Position numbers and translations under genes: made by a program. 64,000 nucleotides of DNA, from assembly GCF_003255815.1 (NCBI RefSeq), contig NC_037668.1:61715500-61779499 (forward strand), written 5' to 3'. This document shows, piece after piece, positions 54,626 through 64,000 of the stretch. This DNA comes from Theropithecus gelada. Taxonomy: Eukaryota > Chordata > Mammalia > Primates > Cercopithecidae. The notes under the pieces were generated by a model. The model was not told the origin of the DNA, did not search any database, and worked only from the letters and a program-made list of their open reading frames with translations. Every line of letters starts with the position of its first letter. The stretch's first letter is position 1.

Positions 54626-55089
54626 TGCACACAGCTCTTCAGTACATGGCTGCACGCCCACCCTCCCATCCCTGATGGAGGTTTCATGAGTCCTGCTGCC
54701 ACCCCCTCCCTCCACTAGGATATCAGTGCCCTTCTGGAAGAATCTGTGTAAAAGTCTGGGTGTCCCTTCCACCTGGTGTTGTGTTTGTGAGTGGTAAAGC
54801 AGTGTACCTGTCTTGTGAAACTGTGTGTGTGAACACATGTGTGTAGAAGCATGTGTGTGTGCACATGTGCTTACATGTATCAGTTACAATACATGGAAGG
54901 ATATGTGTAAATAGGGAGGAATTTAAAAGAGCCCATGATAGCTGGGATTGCGTCCTCACCACCACCCACTACTGCAGACATGCACACGTGCCAGGGCATC
55001 CGCCGCTCTGGCTGGCTCAGTGCTCCCTGCACACACAGAGCATCCGGCAGCACTACAGGAAAGAACAAGCCGGGCCTGCAGAGTCAGAC
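54626..55089. other. Intron with GTGT-rich patch
   Basis: GTGTGTGAACACATGTGTG-like tract at 54820-54870; otherwise unique-looking. Confidence 0.45.
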
Positions 55090-55265
55090 AAAACTGAATT
55101 CACAGTACCACTTGCTGGCTGTGTGACCTGCGGTGCCCTGCTCACCCTCTCTGAATCTCAGCTCCCTCATCTATAAGGAAAGCATAATATTAATAATACC
55201 TCCCTCACAGCCATGCTGGGAAAATTAAATAAGATTATGAACATGAGACTCCAGGCTCTGGGGAG
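55090..55265 (+). repeat. MIR SINE
   Basis: CCACTTGCTGGCTGTGTGACC, CTGAATCTCAGCTCCCTCATC and AATAATACCTCCCTCACAG. Confidence 0.8.
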
Positions 55266-55319
55266 CTCAAGAAACATTAATTACCGCTCATTCTCTCCCT
55301 TCCACCCCACCCTGTGCCT

Positions 55320-55900
55320 TTCATTCATGCAATTGATAAATATTTATCAAGTGCTAACTGTGTGTGGCACTGGGGGTACAGAGTCCCTGTCGTCATCCTC
55401 ATGCTGCTTGTTGTCTAGTAGGTAAGACAGACAGTAAACAAGTAAACAACAACAGATCATATAATGAGCATGATCAGAGGTATGAAGAAGGTGACGTGGT
55501 GGTGCTTCATCTACAGTGGTCACCTCTGACAATGCCGTCCCTGAGCAGGGATCTGCAGGGTAAGAGTGAATGAACTGTGTGAAGGTGGGAGGGAGAGCAT
55601 TCTGGGCAGAAAAAAACAGCAGGAAGAAATGTCGGGAGGCAAAAAGAAAAAAAGTTTGTTATTTTCCAGTAAAAGCAAAAAGGCAAGTACACCTGGGGTA
55701 TGGAGAAGCGTACAGGAGTGGCGGGAGGGGAAGCGTGGGTAGACTGGCTGTCAAGGCCAGATCAAATCAGGATGGTTTCAACTCTGTGTATGCAGTGGGA
55801 GGGGTGACCGAATCAGATCTGCATGTTTTAGGATTTCGCCAGCTGCTGTGTGAAGAAGGAACCACAGGTGAGAACAGCGGAAGCAGGTGGACCAGCCAGG
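55320..55900 (-). repeat. L2 LINE, long fragment
   Basis: GATAAATATTTATCAAGTGC, GGCACTGGGGGTACAGAGTCC, GTAAGACAGACAGTAAAC then GAGAGCATTCTGGGCAG, GCCAGATCAAATCAGGA and CTGCTGTGTGAAGAAGG. Antisense L2 order. The 191-codon plus frame at 55570-56145 is a shadow of this. Confidence 0.68.
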
Positions 55901-55949
55901 GATCGACTGTCCCAGGGAGAGACAGAGAAGGCTTTAAAGACTCACCCTG

Positions 55950-56265
55950 CTCAGCCCTGCCCTCAATGCCTTCCCTGCCCCCCACCAATCCTCAGGCTCC
56001 TCTCTCAGGATGTCTTTCTTCTCTGATGACTCCTGACTATAGCATCTATTTTGCAACTCTTAGAGCCTGTTTTCAAGGGCCTCCTTTCCAGAAACCCCTC
56101 CCAGGTCCCCATCTCTGCATATCCACAGCTTGGTTCCTGGTTTAAAGGACAAACCGAGACCATCCTACCCAGAAATCAAGAAAAAATAAGGCATCTGATT
56201 CTCCTTTACGTATCTCCCCACCAGATAGAGCATATAGTAGGTGTTCAATAAATGCTGGCATTCAA
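55950..56265 (+). repeat. L2 3'-end fragment
   Basis: Ends GAGCATATAGTAGGTGTTCAATAAATGCTGG, the sense L2 terminus. The 5' part is diverged. Confidence 0.6.
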
Positions 56266-56349
56266 AGTGGTACCCGCTCCTTTCTGCCTAGGGTTCCATA
56301 CCCCTCCCTGCTCCTGTTTCTCCACCTCCCACCTCACCAAGCAATGCTT

Positions 56350-56659
56350 CTTTTGTTTTGTTTGTTTGTTTGTTTTCTGAGACGGAGTCTTCCTCTGTCG
56401 CCCAGGCTGGAGTGCAGTGGCCAATCTCAGCTCACTGCAAGCTCCGCCTCCCAGGTTTACGCCATTCTCCTGCCTCAGCCTCCTGAGTAGCTGGGACTAC
56501 AGGTTCCCGCCACCTTGCCTGGCTAGTTTTTTGTATTTTTTAGTAGAGACGGGGTTTCACCGTGTTAGCCAGGATGGTCTCGATCTACTGACCTCATGAT
56601 CCGCCCGTCTCGGCCTCCCAAAGTGCTGGGATTACAGGCTTGGGCCACCCAGCCCAGCC
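56350..56659 (-). mobile_element. AluY of an Old World monkey subfamily, (TTTG)n tail
   Basis: Antisense: TTTTGTTTGTTTGTTTGTTT tail, GTGGCCAATCTCAGCTCACTGC (decayed GGCCGGATCTCAG), GTTTACGCCATTCTCC, CACCTTGCCTGGCTAG and CAGGCTTGGGCCACC. Confidence 0.92.
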
Positions 56660-56669
56660 ATGCTTTGTT

Positions 56670-56890
56670 TTTGTTAAACATTATTAAGTACCTGCCATGC
56701 ACTGGGTCCCTGCGAGTGCATGCTCTCATTTCTCCTTCCCGACTATCCCATGAGGCAGGGGCTATTATAACCCCCCTTTACAGATGAGGACACTGAGGTG
56801 AAGAGAGGTTGGCAGAGCCAGCCAATAGTGAAAGTACTAGACAAGAATGAATTATACTTGACCCAAAGTCAAAGTTCTGTCTGCTCTATT
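56670..56890 (-). repeat. MIR SINE
   Basis: TTATTAAGTACCTGCCATGC, CTTTACAGATGAGGACACTGAGG, GTTGGCAGAGCCAGCC match antisense MIR, next to the Alu. Confidence 0.78.
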
Positions 56891-58049
56891 GGGAGGTGAA
56901 GGAGAGGGGAGTCTTAATTTTTCTTTTCAATAAACAAACAGGGAAATGTATCATGCAAGTTATTTACACAGGCCAGCCTGCCTGGGGATGTCTCTGTCCT
57001 ACACTCTCTAGGAGAGGGTGTAGACCAGACCCTGCCCACTGACTTGGCCCTGGTATCATATCAATCTTGGCATCCTGCACCTTCTTCCCGAACTCCGCTC
57101 CAGGGACCTAGCTTGAGGGCGGCTTACTCATCATCAGGAACTGCAGGAAGTGGAAATCAGGTTGAAGCCACAGACTCATGCTGACCCCCCACCTACAGCC
57201 TCCAGGCCCAGGCCTCCCTCTGAGGCAGCACAGAGTAGGGATCCCTGAGGCCACCATCACCAAGCTGCTCATTCCTGATCAGGCATAAGATATCCTTCTC
57301 GTTTTCAAATGAGCCCAGGCCAGAGTCTCCAGTCAGGAGGTTCTTCTGCCTCCCATCCAGTGGCACAGCTCTGTCTTTGCACAAGCTCACCTCTCAGCCC
57401 ACACACTCTTTCCCACTGCGATGCAAGGGTCAGGATCCCCTGAAAATACTTCTGAGTGCTCACTCGGGGTTGCCTAAATCATGAGCTGGCTGGGGCCGGG
57501 GGTATCCAAATTCAGCTTCCCAAGAGACAAGGGGGACTCCAACCTCTCATGGGCCACAAATTCCCCCAAGTATGGGACAGCTAACCTTATAGACAATTCC
57601 TAAAAACAGCACACACCCAAGCAGCTTGCACGTCCCTTCACTGATGAGGTGATTCACACACTTGATCTGTAAGGAAGAAAAGCAAGAAAGAGGGAGGACT
57701 CGCCTCTGGAACAGACTTGGGATGCATGTCAGGCCATGGTGCTGGACACTACGGCCCCAGCACACCCCTCCATGGACGTAAGGGAGAATGGGAGACCCGT
57801 GGCGCCTCATCCTGCTGACCCTGACTTAGTCAGCTTTCCCTTCCCCTAATAAAGCCCCAATTCACTCTTGCCATGTGACATTGTGGAATTCATCCCAGGC
57901 CCAGGTAGGTAACAGGTGGCACCCACGGAAAACCATCTTGATTATGACCCACTTCTCTATCACCCCTCTTCTTCTGATTAAGACCCAAATATCCCCTCCT
58001 CTGACACCTCCTTCAGGTGTAGTTACTTGCTCCCTCCCCTCTGTTCCTG
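56891..58049. other. Intron, nothing recognised
   Basis: Unique-looking. A minus-strand frame at 57193-57390 (DGRQKNLLTGDSGLGSFENE) is not a CUB or sushi sequence and lacks a clear splice context. CTAATAAAGCCCC at 57847 is an isolated poly-A-signal-like string. Confidence 0.4.
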
Positions 58050-58569
58050 TGATGGTTAACTTTATGTGTCAACTTGACTGGGCTAAATGATGCCCAGATA
58101 GCTGGGAAAACATTATTTCTGGATGTGTTTGTGAAGGTGTTCAGGAAAATATTGGCATTGGAATCAGTAGACTAAATAAAACAGATCAGCCCTCACCAAT
58201 GTGGGTGGGCCCATCAAATCCACTGAAGTCCCCAAAAGAAGAAATAGAAAGAGGAGAGGCAAATTCTCTCTCCTTGAGCTGGGATATTCCCCTGCCCTAA
58301 GACATCAGAGCTCCTAATTTTAGGGCCTTCACAATCTGGGACTTACACCAGGGTTCATCCTCACTATCCCACATCCCTTTTCTCAGGCCTTCAGATTCAG
58401 ACTGAATTACACCATCAGCTTTCCTGGGTCTGCAGATTACAGGTGGCAGATTGTGGGGCTTTTCAGCCTTCATAATTGCATGAGCCAATTCTCATATGTA
58501 CACACACACAAACACACCCTTTTTTTGTTGTCGTTGTTCTATTTCTCTGGTGAACCTTGACTAATACAG
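58050..58569 (+). mobile_element. LTR-like interspersed repeat, family not named
   Basis: Starts TGTGATGGTTAACTTTATGT, TCAACTTGACTGGGCTAAATG, contains GTGGGTGGGCCCATC, GAATTACACCATCAGC, GTGGGGCTTTTCAGCC, and ends TTGACTAATACAG. This arrangement is a frequent dispersed mammalian repeat; TG start and ATACAG end suggest an ERVL-class LTR. Family not assigned. Confidence 0.55.
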
Positions 58570-58574
58570 CTTTC

Positions 58575-58685
58575 AAATTAATTCATTCAATCACCAAACA
58601 TTGATTGGGCACCTCAGTGTCAGGCCTCATGCTTCATCCTAGGACAGAATGACAGATAAGGCATAGTCCCTGTCCTTGTAAAGTC
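58575..58685 (-). repeat. L2 3'-end fragment
   Basis: TTCATTCAATCACCAAACATTG, GGCACCTCAGTGTCAGG, AGTCCCTGTCCTTGTAAAG. Confidence 0.72.
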
Positions 58686-58901
58686 TAGCACCTTCTATTA
58701 CCACCTCTCTCCCTCTTTTGCAATGCTGCTTGTTTCTGTATCTAGTTGTCCACTAGACTGCCAGTTCCTGCCAAGCCAGTACAGTGACTTGTGAATGATA
58801 TCGTCCCAGTATGGAGCACTGAACTCTGCACTTGAAGTTGTCTGAACAACAGAAAAGCAAGCCTTGCAAATAATGATGCTTCCATTAATTCATTCAGCCC
58901 A

Positions 58902-59203
58902 GGCTGGGTGTGGTGGCTCACGCCTGTAATCCCAGCACTCTGGGAGGCTCAGGTGGGTGGATCACCTGAGGTCAGGAGTTCGAGACCAGCCTGGCCAACA
59001 TGGCAAAACCCTGTCTCTACTAAAATTACAAAAATTAGCCAGGTGTGGTGGTGGGTGCCTGTAATCCCTGCTACTCTGGAGTCTGAGGCAGGAGAATCAT
59101 TTGAACCCGGGAGGTGGAGGTTGCAGTGAGCCAATATTGTACCACTGCACTCCAGCCTGGGTGATAGAGCAAGACCTTGTAAAAAAAAAAAAAAAAAAAA
59201 AAA
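58902..59203 (+). mobile_element. AluS with target-site duplication
   Basis: GGCTGGGTGTGGTGGC start, GGTGGATCACCTGAGGTCAGG, A23 tail. TCAGCCCA flanks it (58894-58901 and 59204-59211). Confidence 0.94.
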
Positions 59204-59343
59204 TCAGCCCATAGTTACAGGTTATGCAAAAGACTATGTTTCACACTTTCCTATCCCTTATATTCCTTTCCCATGGTACATCTTGCTACTTAGTCAAAGA
59301 GAGCATGCCCAGGGGTAGAGAGTGTGAATATAAAACCCAAGCA

Positions 59344-59643
59344 GGCTGGGTGCGGTGGCTTACGCCTGTAATCCCAGCACTTTGGGAGGCTGAGGCATCA
59401 CGAGGTCAGGAGATCGAGACCATCCTGGCCAACACGGTGAAATCCCGTCTCTACTGAAAATACAAAAATTAGCCGGGCATGGTGGTGCGCACCTATAGTA
59501 CCAGCTACTCAGGAGGCTGAGGCAGGAGAATCCCTTGAACCCGGGAGGTGGAGATTGTACCACTACACTCCAGCCTGGGTGACACAGTGAGACTGTCTCA
59601 AAAAAAAAGAAAAAAGAAAAAAAGAAAAAAAAAAAAACAAAAA
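59344..59643 (+). mobile_element. Alu (AluY-like) with two internal deletions
   Basis: GGCTGGGTGCGGTGGC start and CACGAGGTCAGGAGATCGAG, an AluY feature. The left monomer lacks the CGGGCGG piece before ATCACGAGG, and the right monomer lacks the GCAGTGAGCC piece (GGTGGAGATTGTACCAC). Long A/G-interrupted tail that runs up to the L1 target site. Confidence 0.9.
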
Positions 59644-59644
59644 T

Positions 59645-59701
59645 GAGCAGCTTTGGCAGCCAAACAGGCAGAAAGAGGAGGGAGCATTTGTGTGCTGTGC
59701 T
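59645..59701 (+). repeat. Left copy of the 57 bp L1 target-site duplication
   Basis: GAGCAGCTTTGGCAGCC through TGTGTGCTGTGCT. Identical to 61754-61810 at 56 of 57 positions (T versus A in GCTTTGG/GCTATGG). Confidence 0.93.
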
Positions 59702-61753
59702 TCCAACATAGTGTTGGAAGTTCTGGCCAGGGCAATCAGGTAGGATAAAGAAATAAAGGGTATTCAATTAGGAAAAGAGGAAGTCAAATTGTCCCTGTTT
59801 GCAGATGACATGATTGTATATTTAGAAAACCCCATCGTCTCAGCCCCAAATCTCCTTATGCTGATAAGCAACTTCAGCAAAGTCTCAGGATACAAAATCA
59901 ATGTGCAAAAATCACAAGCATTCTTATACACCAATAACAGACTAACAGAGAGCCAAATCATGAGTGAAGTCCCATTCACAATTGCTTCAAAAAGAATAAA
60001 ATACCTAGGAATACAATTTACAAGGGATGTGAAGGACCTCTTCAAGGAGAACTATAAACCACTGCTCAACAAAATAAAAGAGGACACAAACAAATGGAAG
60101 AACATTCCATGCTCATGGATAGGAAGAATCAATATCGTGAAAATGGCCATACTGCCAAAGGTAATTTATAGATTTAATGCCATCCCCATTAAGCTACCAA
60201 TGACTTTCTTCACAGAATTGGAAAAAACTAATTTAAAGTTCATATGGAACCAAAAAATAGCCCACATTGTCAAGACAATCCTAAGCCAAAAGAACAAAGC
60301 TGGAGGCATCACGCTACTTGACTTCAAACTATGTTACAAGGCTACAGTAACCAAAACAGCATGGTACTGGTATCAAAACAGAGATATAGACCAATGGAAC
60401 AGAACAGAGCCCACAGAAATAATACCACAAATCTACAGCCATCTGATCTTTGACAAACCTGACAAAAACAAGAAATGGAGAAAGGATTCCCTATTTAATA
60501 AATGGTGCTGGGAAAACTGGCTAGCCATATGTAGAAAGCTGAAACTGGATCCCTTCCTTACACCTTATACAAAAATTAATTCAAGATGGATTATGGATTA
60601 AAGATTTAAATGTTAGACCTAAAACCATAAAAACCCTATAAGAAAACCTAGGCAATACCATGCAGGACATAGGCATGGGCACGGACTTCATGTCTAAAAC
60701 ACCAAAAGCAATAGCAACAAAAGCCAAAATTGACAAATGGGATCTAATTAAACTAAAGAGCTTCTGCACAGCAAAAGAAACTACCATCAGGGTGAACAGA
60801 CAACCTACAGATTGGGAGAAAATTTTTGCAATCTACTTATCTGACAAAGGGCTAATATCCAGAATCTACAAAGAACTCTAACAACTTTACAAGAAGAAAA
60901 CAAACAACCCCATCAAAAACAGACACTTCTCAAAAAAAGACATTTACGCAGCCAACAGACACATGAAAAAATGCTCCTCATCACTGGCCATCAGAGAAAC
61001 GCAAATCAAAACCACAATGAGATACCAGCTCATACCAGTTAGAATGGCGATCGTTAAAAAGTCAGGAAACAACAGGTGCTGGCGAGGATGTGAACAAATA
61101 GGAACACTTTTACACTGTTGGTGGGACTGTAAACTAGTTCAACCATTGTGGAAGACAGTGTGGCAATTCCTCAAGGATCTAGAACTAGAAATACCATTTG
61201 ACCCACCCATCCCATTACTGGGTATATACCCAAAGGATTATAAATCATGCTGCTATAAAGACACATGCACACGTATGTTTATTACAGCACTATTCACAAT
61301 AGCAAAGACTTGGAACCAACCCAAATATCCATCAGTGACAGACTGGATTAAGAAAATGTGGCACATATACACCATGGAATACTATGCAGCCATAAAAAAG
61401 GATGAGTTTGTGTCCTTTGTAGGGACATGGATGAGGCTGGAAACCATCATTCTCAGGAAACTATCGCAAGGACAAAAAGCCAAACACCACATGTTCTCAC
61501 TCATAGGTGGGAATTGAACAATGAGAACACTTGGACACAAGAAGGGGAACATCACACACCGGGGCCTATTGTGGGGTTAGGGGAGGGGGGAGGGATAGCA
61601 CTGGGAGATATACCTAATGTAAATAACGAGTTGATGGGTGCAGTACACCAACATGGCACATGTATATGTATGTAACAAACCTGCACGTTGTGCACATGTA
61701 CCCTAGAACTTAAAGTATAAAATAAAAAAATAAAAAATAAAATAAAATAAAAG
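59702..61753 (+). pseudogene. 5'-truncated LINE-1 (L1PA type) with ORF2 remnant
   Basis: Starts in ORF2 (CAACATAGTGTTGGAAGTTC) and ends with the 3' UTR G-rich tract (about 61580-61595), CACATGTACCCTAGAAC and an A/AAAT tail. ORF2 remnant 1 (59789-60601) has the reverse-transcriptase FADD motif (SLFADDMIVYLENP) at its start; a short local duplication near 60592 (GGATTATGGATTA) breaks the frame. Remnant 2 (60963-61517) carries the C-terminal CX3CX7HX4C knuckle (CWRGCEQIGTLLHCWWDC). No active protein is possible. The youngest-looking L1 in the window. Confidence 0.92.
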
Positions 61754-61810
61754 AGCAGCTATGGCAGCCAAACAGGCAGAAAGAGGAGGGAGCATTTGTG
61801 TGCTGTGCTG
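61754..61810 (+). repeat. Right copy of the 57 bp L1 target-site duplication
   Basis: GAGCAGCTATGGCAGCC through TGTGTGCTGTGCT, directly after the L1 A-rich tail. Confidence 0.93.
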
Positions 61811-62334
61811 CCTCATGCTTATGGTCTCCATGGTTCTCTTGGTGCCTCCATCACTTTAGAAACATCTGTTTGCTTGACAACAGCCAACACTCTTTGCCCT
61901 CGATCTTCAGACTCTTCTTTAAATCTCAACTCATTACAGTAATAGCCTGGAGAGGGGAAAGCTATAAAATGGGAGTTTCTTTTCTCTCTGATAGACCCAG
62001 GGGATAAAGAGGCTGCAAAGATCCCTTTAGGTTAATTCAGAAATGTGAAAACTTCATATTTTCATTTCTAAATAAGTAGTCACTACATTACCATAGTAAC
62101 ATTTGCTGCCCCACTTTAGATTAGAAATTATTATAAAAGAAAGCATCAAGACACATTCATTGTTAAATTTTATATAATCTTAAAAAGAAAAAGGTCTTTC
62201 TCTAAGTATGACACAAAACCAGAAGCCAAAACACAGACAAATGTAAGTGCATAAATATGTAGATCCTCTCTATGTAAAAAATAAAACACAGATACCACAG
62301 AGTGTAAACACAGGTCCAAACTGCAAAAAAGATT
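61811..62334. other. Intron, nothing recognised
   Basis: Unique-looking, AT-rich towards the right. Confidence 0.4.
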
Positions 62335-62595
62335 TGCCATGCTACTACAGATTAAAGATCCAGTGTCTTTTATATGCAAAAAGTTCTTATAAATCAATAA
62401 GAAAAACAGAAACAATGCCATAGAAAACGAGCAAGGTGCATAAACAGATAGTTTTCAGGAGAAGAGATACAGCTGACTAAGAAACATGAAAAGATGCTTA
62501 GCTTCAGTTATAATTAAAAGAATGCAATAACGAGCTACTTTTCTGATTTCCATCAGATTTGCAAGTTTTTAAAAAGTTGTTGGGAAAGGATGGAG

Positions 62596-62792
62596 CAGTG
62601 GTTCCTTCACCAGTACATCGGCATCACCAGAGAACTTGTTAGAAATGCAAATACTTCGATCTCATCCCAAATCTACTCTATTGCAGACCTATTTGATCAC
62701 AGATTCACTTAATCAGAAACTCCTGGGCCCAGCAATCTGTATTTTAACAAGCTCTCCAGGTGATTCTGATGTACTCTAAAGTGTAGGGTTAC
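62596..62792 (+). mobile_element. MER5A (hAT-Charlie), near full length
   Basis: CAGTGGTTCCTTCACCAG, GAACTTGTTAGAAATGCAAA, CAGAAACTCCTGGGCCC, AGCAATCTGTATTTTAACAAG, CTCCAGGTGATTCTGATG. The best preserved MER5A in the window. Confidence 0.87.
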
Positions 62793-62916
62793 AAAGAACT
62801 TTCAAATACTATTGGCAGTATTTAAATTAATGCAAATTGGCAAGTTTATCAGCATAAATACATATATCCTTTGAGGCAACAAATCCATTCTATAGATACC
62901 TTCCTTCATTTTGAAA

Positions 62917-62917
<1 letters not shown>

Positions 62918-62955
<38 letters not shown>
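62918..62955 (+). repeat. (CA)19 microsatellite
   Basis: Uninterrupted CA run of 38 bp inside the L1ME. Confidence 0.98.
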
Positions 62956-62957
<2 letters not shown>

Positions 62958-63028
62958 TATTTTGTTGTGATATTGTTTAGGGTAGCCCAAAACTAGAAAA
63001 AACCTAAATAATAAAGAACTGATTGACT

Positions 63029-63297
63029 CTTGTAATCCCAGCACTTTGGGAGGCCGAGGTGGTTGGATCACTAGGTCAAGAGATCGAGACCATCCTGACC
63101 AACATGGTGAAACCCCACATCTACTAAAAATACAAAAATTAGCTGGTGTGGTGGTGCGTACCTATAGTCCCAGCTACTCAGGAGGCTAAGGCAGGAGAAT
63201 TGCCTAAACCCAGGAGGCGGAGGTTGCAGTGAGACGAGATCACGCCACTACACTCCAGCCTGGCAACAGAGCAAGATTCCATCTCAAAAAAAAAAAA
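63029..63297 (+). mobile_element. 5'-truncated Alu with perfect 16 bp target-site duplication
   Basis: Begins at CTTGTAATCCCAGCAC, lacking the first 20-25 bases of Alu including much of the A box. AAAGAACTGATTGACT flanks it exactly (63013-63028 and 63298-63313), so the truncation happened at insertion. Confidence 0.94.
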
Positions 63298-63670
63298 AAA
63301 GAACTGATTGACTAATTTACAGTAACTTATGAAATATCATGTAGCCACTAAGAGGAATGAGATAAATCTATGTACACCTACCCAGAAAGAGGTATAAGAG
63401 ACATTTCTAAGAGAAAAAAGCATGTTACAGAGTAATGTATATGATATATCTACAATAATCCCATTTTTGTGAAATATAATTTGTGTTCCATTTACATTTT
63501 CTTGTATGTTTTGAAAATGTCTGGAGTAATTCAGAAGAAACTGTTGATAAGTGGGACTGAGCTCTGCAGTGGGGAGAAGGGCTTTTTTCACCATATGCTC
63601 TTCTATGCCATTTCAATTTTTGCCCTGAGCATGTATTACTTCTATAGTAATTAAAAAGTAGTTATAACTA

Positions 63671-64000
63671 ATTAAACTTAAAGGGAAGAGAAAGAGCAAG
63701 CGGGAGAGAGAGGCATGGCTAGAAGGAGACAAAAATTAGGTCATTTGGGTAACTGCATCCTGGAGACTATCCAAGCCCTGACTGAGAAACTCGCAGATCT
63801 CATCTGTACTTTATCTTCAGTCACACAGGTTGCTCTGGTAAAGAAAACTTAAAAACTAGTTCACTGAACTTTCAAAATAAATTCACTGACTTTCAAAATT
63901 AATTACTTATTTAACTAAGAAAAAAACTCACACCCATTAAACAAGGCAACCCCTGAGCCACCTGATTTTCCTTCCTGTGGGTTCAGCCTACTCAGTTGAA
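63671..64000. other. Intron, nothing recognised
   Basis: AT-rich unique-looking sequence with repeated TTCACTGA(A/C)TTTCAAAA near 63860-63895 (short imperfect tandem). Confidence 0.4.

Larger units (their letters stand above)
62335..63670 (+). mobile_element. L1ME-type LINE-1 3' part, interrupted three times
   Basis: Sense L1ME pieces: AAACATGAAAAGATGCTTAGC; ATATCCTTTGAGGCAACAAATCC; TAGAAAAAACCTAAATAAT; TATGAAATATCATGTAGCC; AAAGCATGTTACAGAGTAATG; TGAGCATGTATTACTTCTATAG. Interrupted by MER5A, a CA repeat and a truncated Alu. Confidence 0.78.

Noticed and set aside
55570..56145. 191-codon plus-strand frame
   Set aside because: Covers an antisense L2 and another L2 piece; no domain.
57193..57390. 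Minus-strand 65-codon frame of good complexity, considered as another CSMD2 exon
   Set aside because: No CUB or sushi cysteine pattern, no clear acceptor/donor pair at sensible positions.
57847..57856. AATAAAG as the end of a gene
   Set aside because: No upstream exon, and single poly-A-signal hexamers are frequent by chance.
59789..60601. 270-codon frame with a reverse-transcriptase motif considered as a gene
   Set aside because: It is the ORF2 remnant of a 5'-truncated LINE-1 with target-site duplication; frame is broken downstream, so it is listed as a pseudogene fragment.
1..64000. Searched by eye for HMGB4 (a gene nested in human CSMD2), U6, 7SK, Y RNA, tRNA genes, CpG island promoters and CRISPR-like arrays
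   Set aside because: None recognised. Regularly spaced repeats are microsatellites or retroelement tails; the organism is a mammal, so CRISPR is not expected.

Overview
This 64 kb window is vertebrate nuclear DNA from an Old World monkey (Cercopithecidae, for example a macaque, baboon or guenon). Primate origin follows from the dimeric Alu elements, L1PA- and L1PB-type LINE-1 tails, THE1 and MSTA LTRs and a MADE1 element. Old World monkey origin follows from three Alu copies (28251-28547, 46803-47100, 56350-56659). They carry CTTGAGCC or its derivative CTTGGGCC where human AluY has CGTGAGCC. Two of the three also lack the usual GCGCGATCTCGG box and read GGCCGGATCTCAG or a decayed form of it.

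The only coding sequence I can support is one 217 bp exon on the minus strand, 20446-20662. It encodes the first half of a CUB domain that I recognise as the amino-terminal CUB domain of CSMD2, a very large CUB/sushi single-pass membrane protein of neurons. It has a good acceptor and a GT donor, and the frame is open throughout. The rest is the two long introns on either side: lower coordinates are the downstream intron, higher coordinates the upstream intron. No promoter-type CpG island is seen, so exon 1 lies outside.

Layout. 1-1675: an old ERVL-MaLR (THE1) provirus, internal part plus 5' LTR, cut by the window edge. 1.7-20.4 kb: intron with MIR, L2, MER5A and MER20 fragments, a THE1 solo LTR (5.2 kb), an MSTA LTR (10.3 kb) and an old LINE-1/HAL1-like stretch (15.0-17.1 kb). 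17.7-22.8 kb: two long L2 copies around the exon. 23.3-28.6 kb: old LINE-1 sequence with a younger AluY, an L1 tail, an 83 bp inverted repeat and an Old World monkey AluY. 28.6-38.9 kb: L2, MIR, MADE1, MER20 and a 5'-inverted L1. 38.9-45.8 kb: an almost complete old L1 carrying two Alus. 46-59 kb: mostly unique intron with Alus, small DNA transposons, simple repeats and two LTR-like elements. 58.9-61.8 kb: Alu, Alu and a younger L1 with an unusually long target-site duplication. 62.3-63.7 kb: an old L1ME interrupted by MER5A, a CA repeat and a 5'-truncated Alu.

I found no undescribed gene system. The observations most worth checking are the near-perfect 83 bp inverted repeat at an L1 5' junction, the 57 bp duplication around the 59.7-61.8 kb L1, and a TATA box / start codon / perfect splice donor module on the plus strand at 37.74-37.86 kb that looks like the first exon of an unrecognised antisense transcript. 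The CSMD2 exon also has an unusually weak donor. Repeat family names are recalled from consensus patterns, not from a database search, and most repeat boundaries are approximate to about 10-30 bases.
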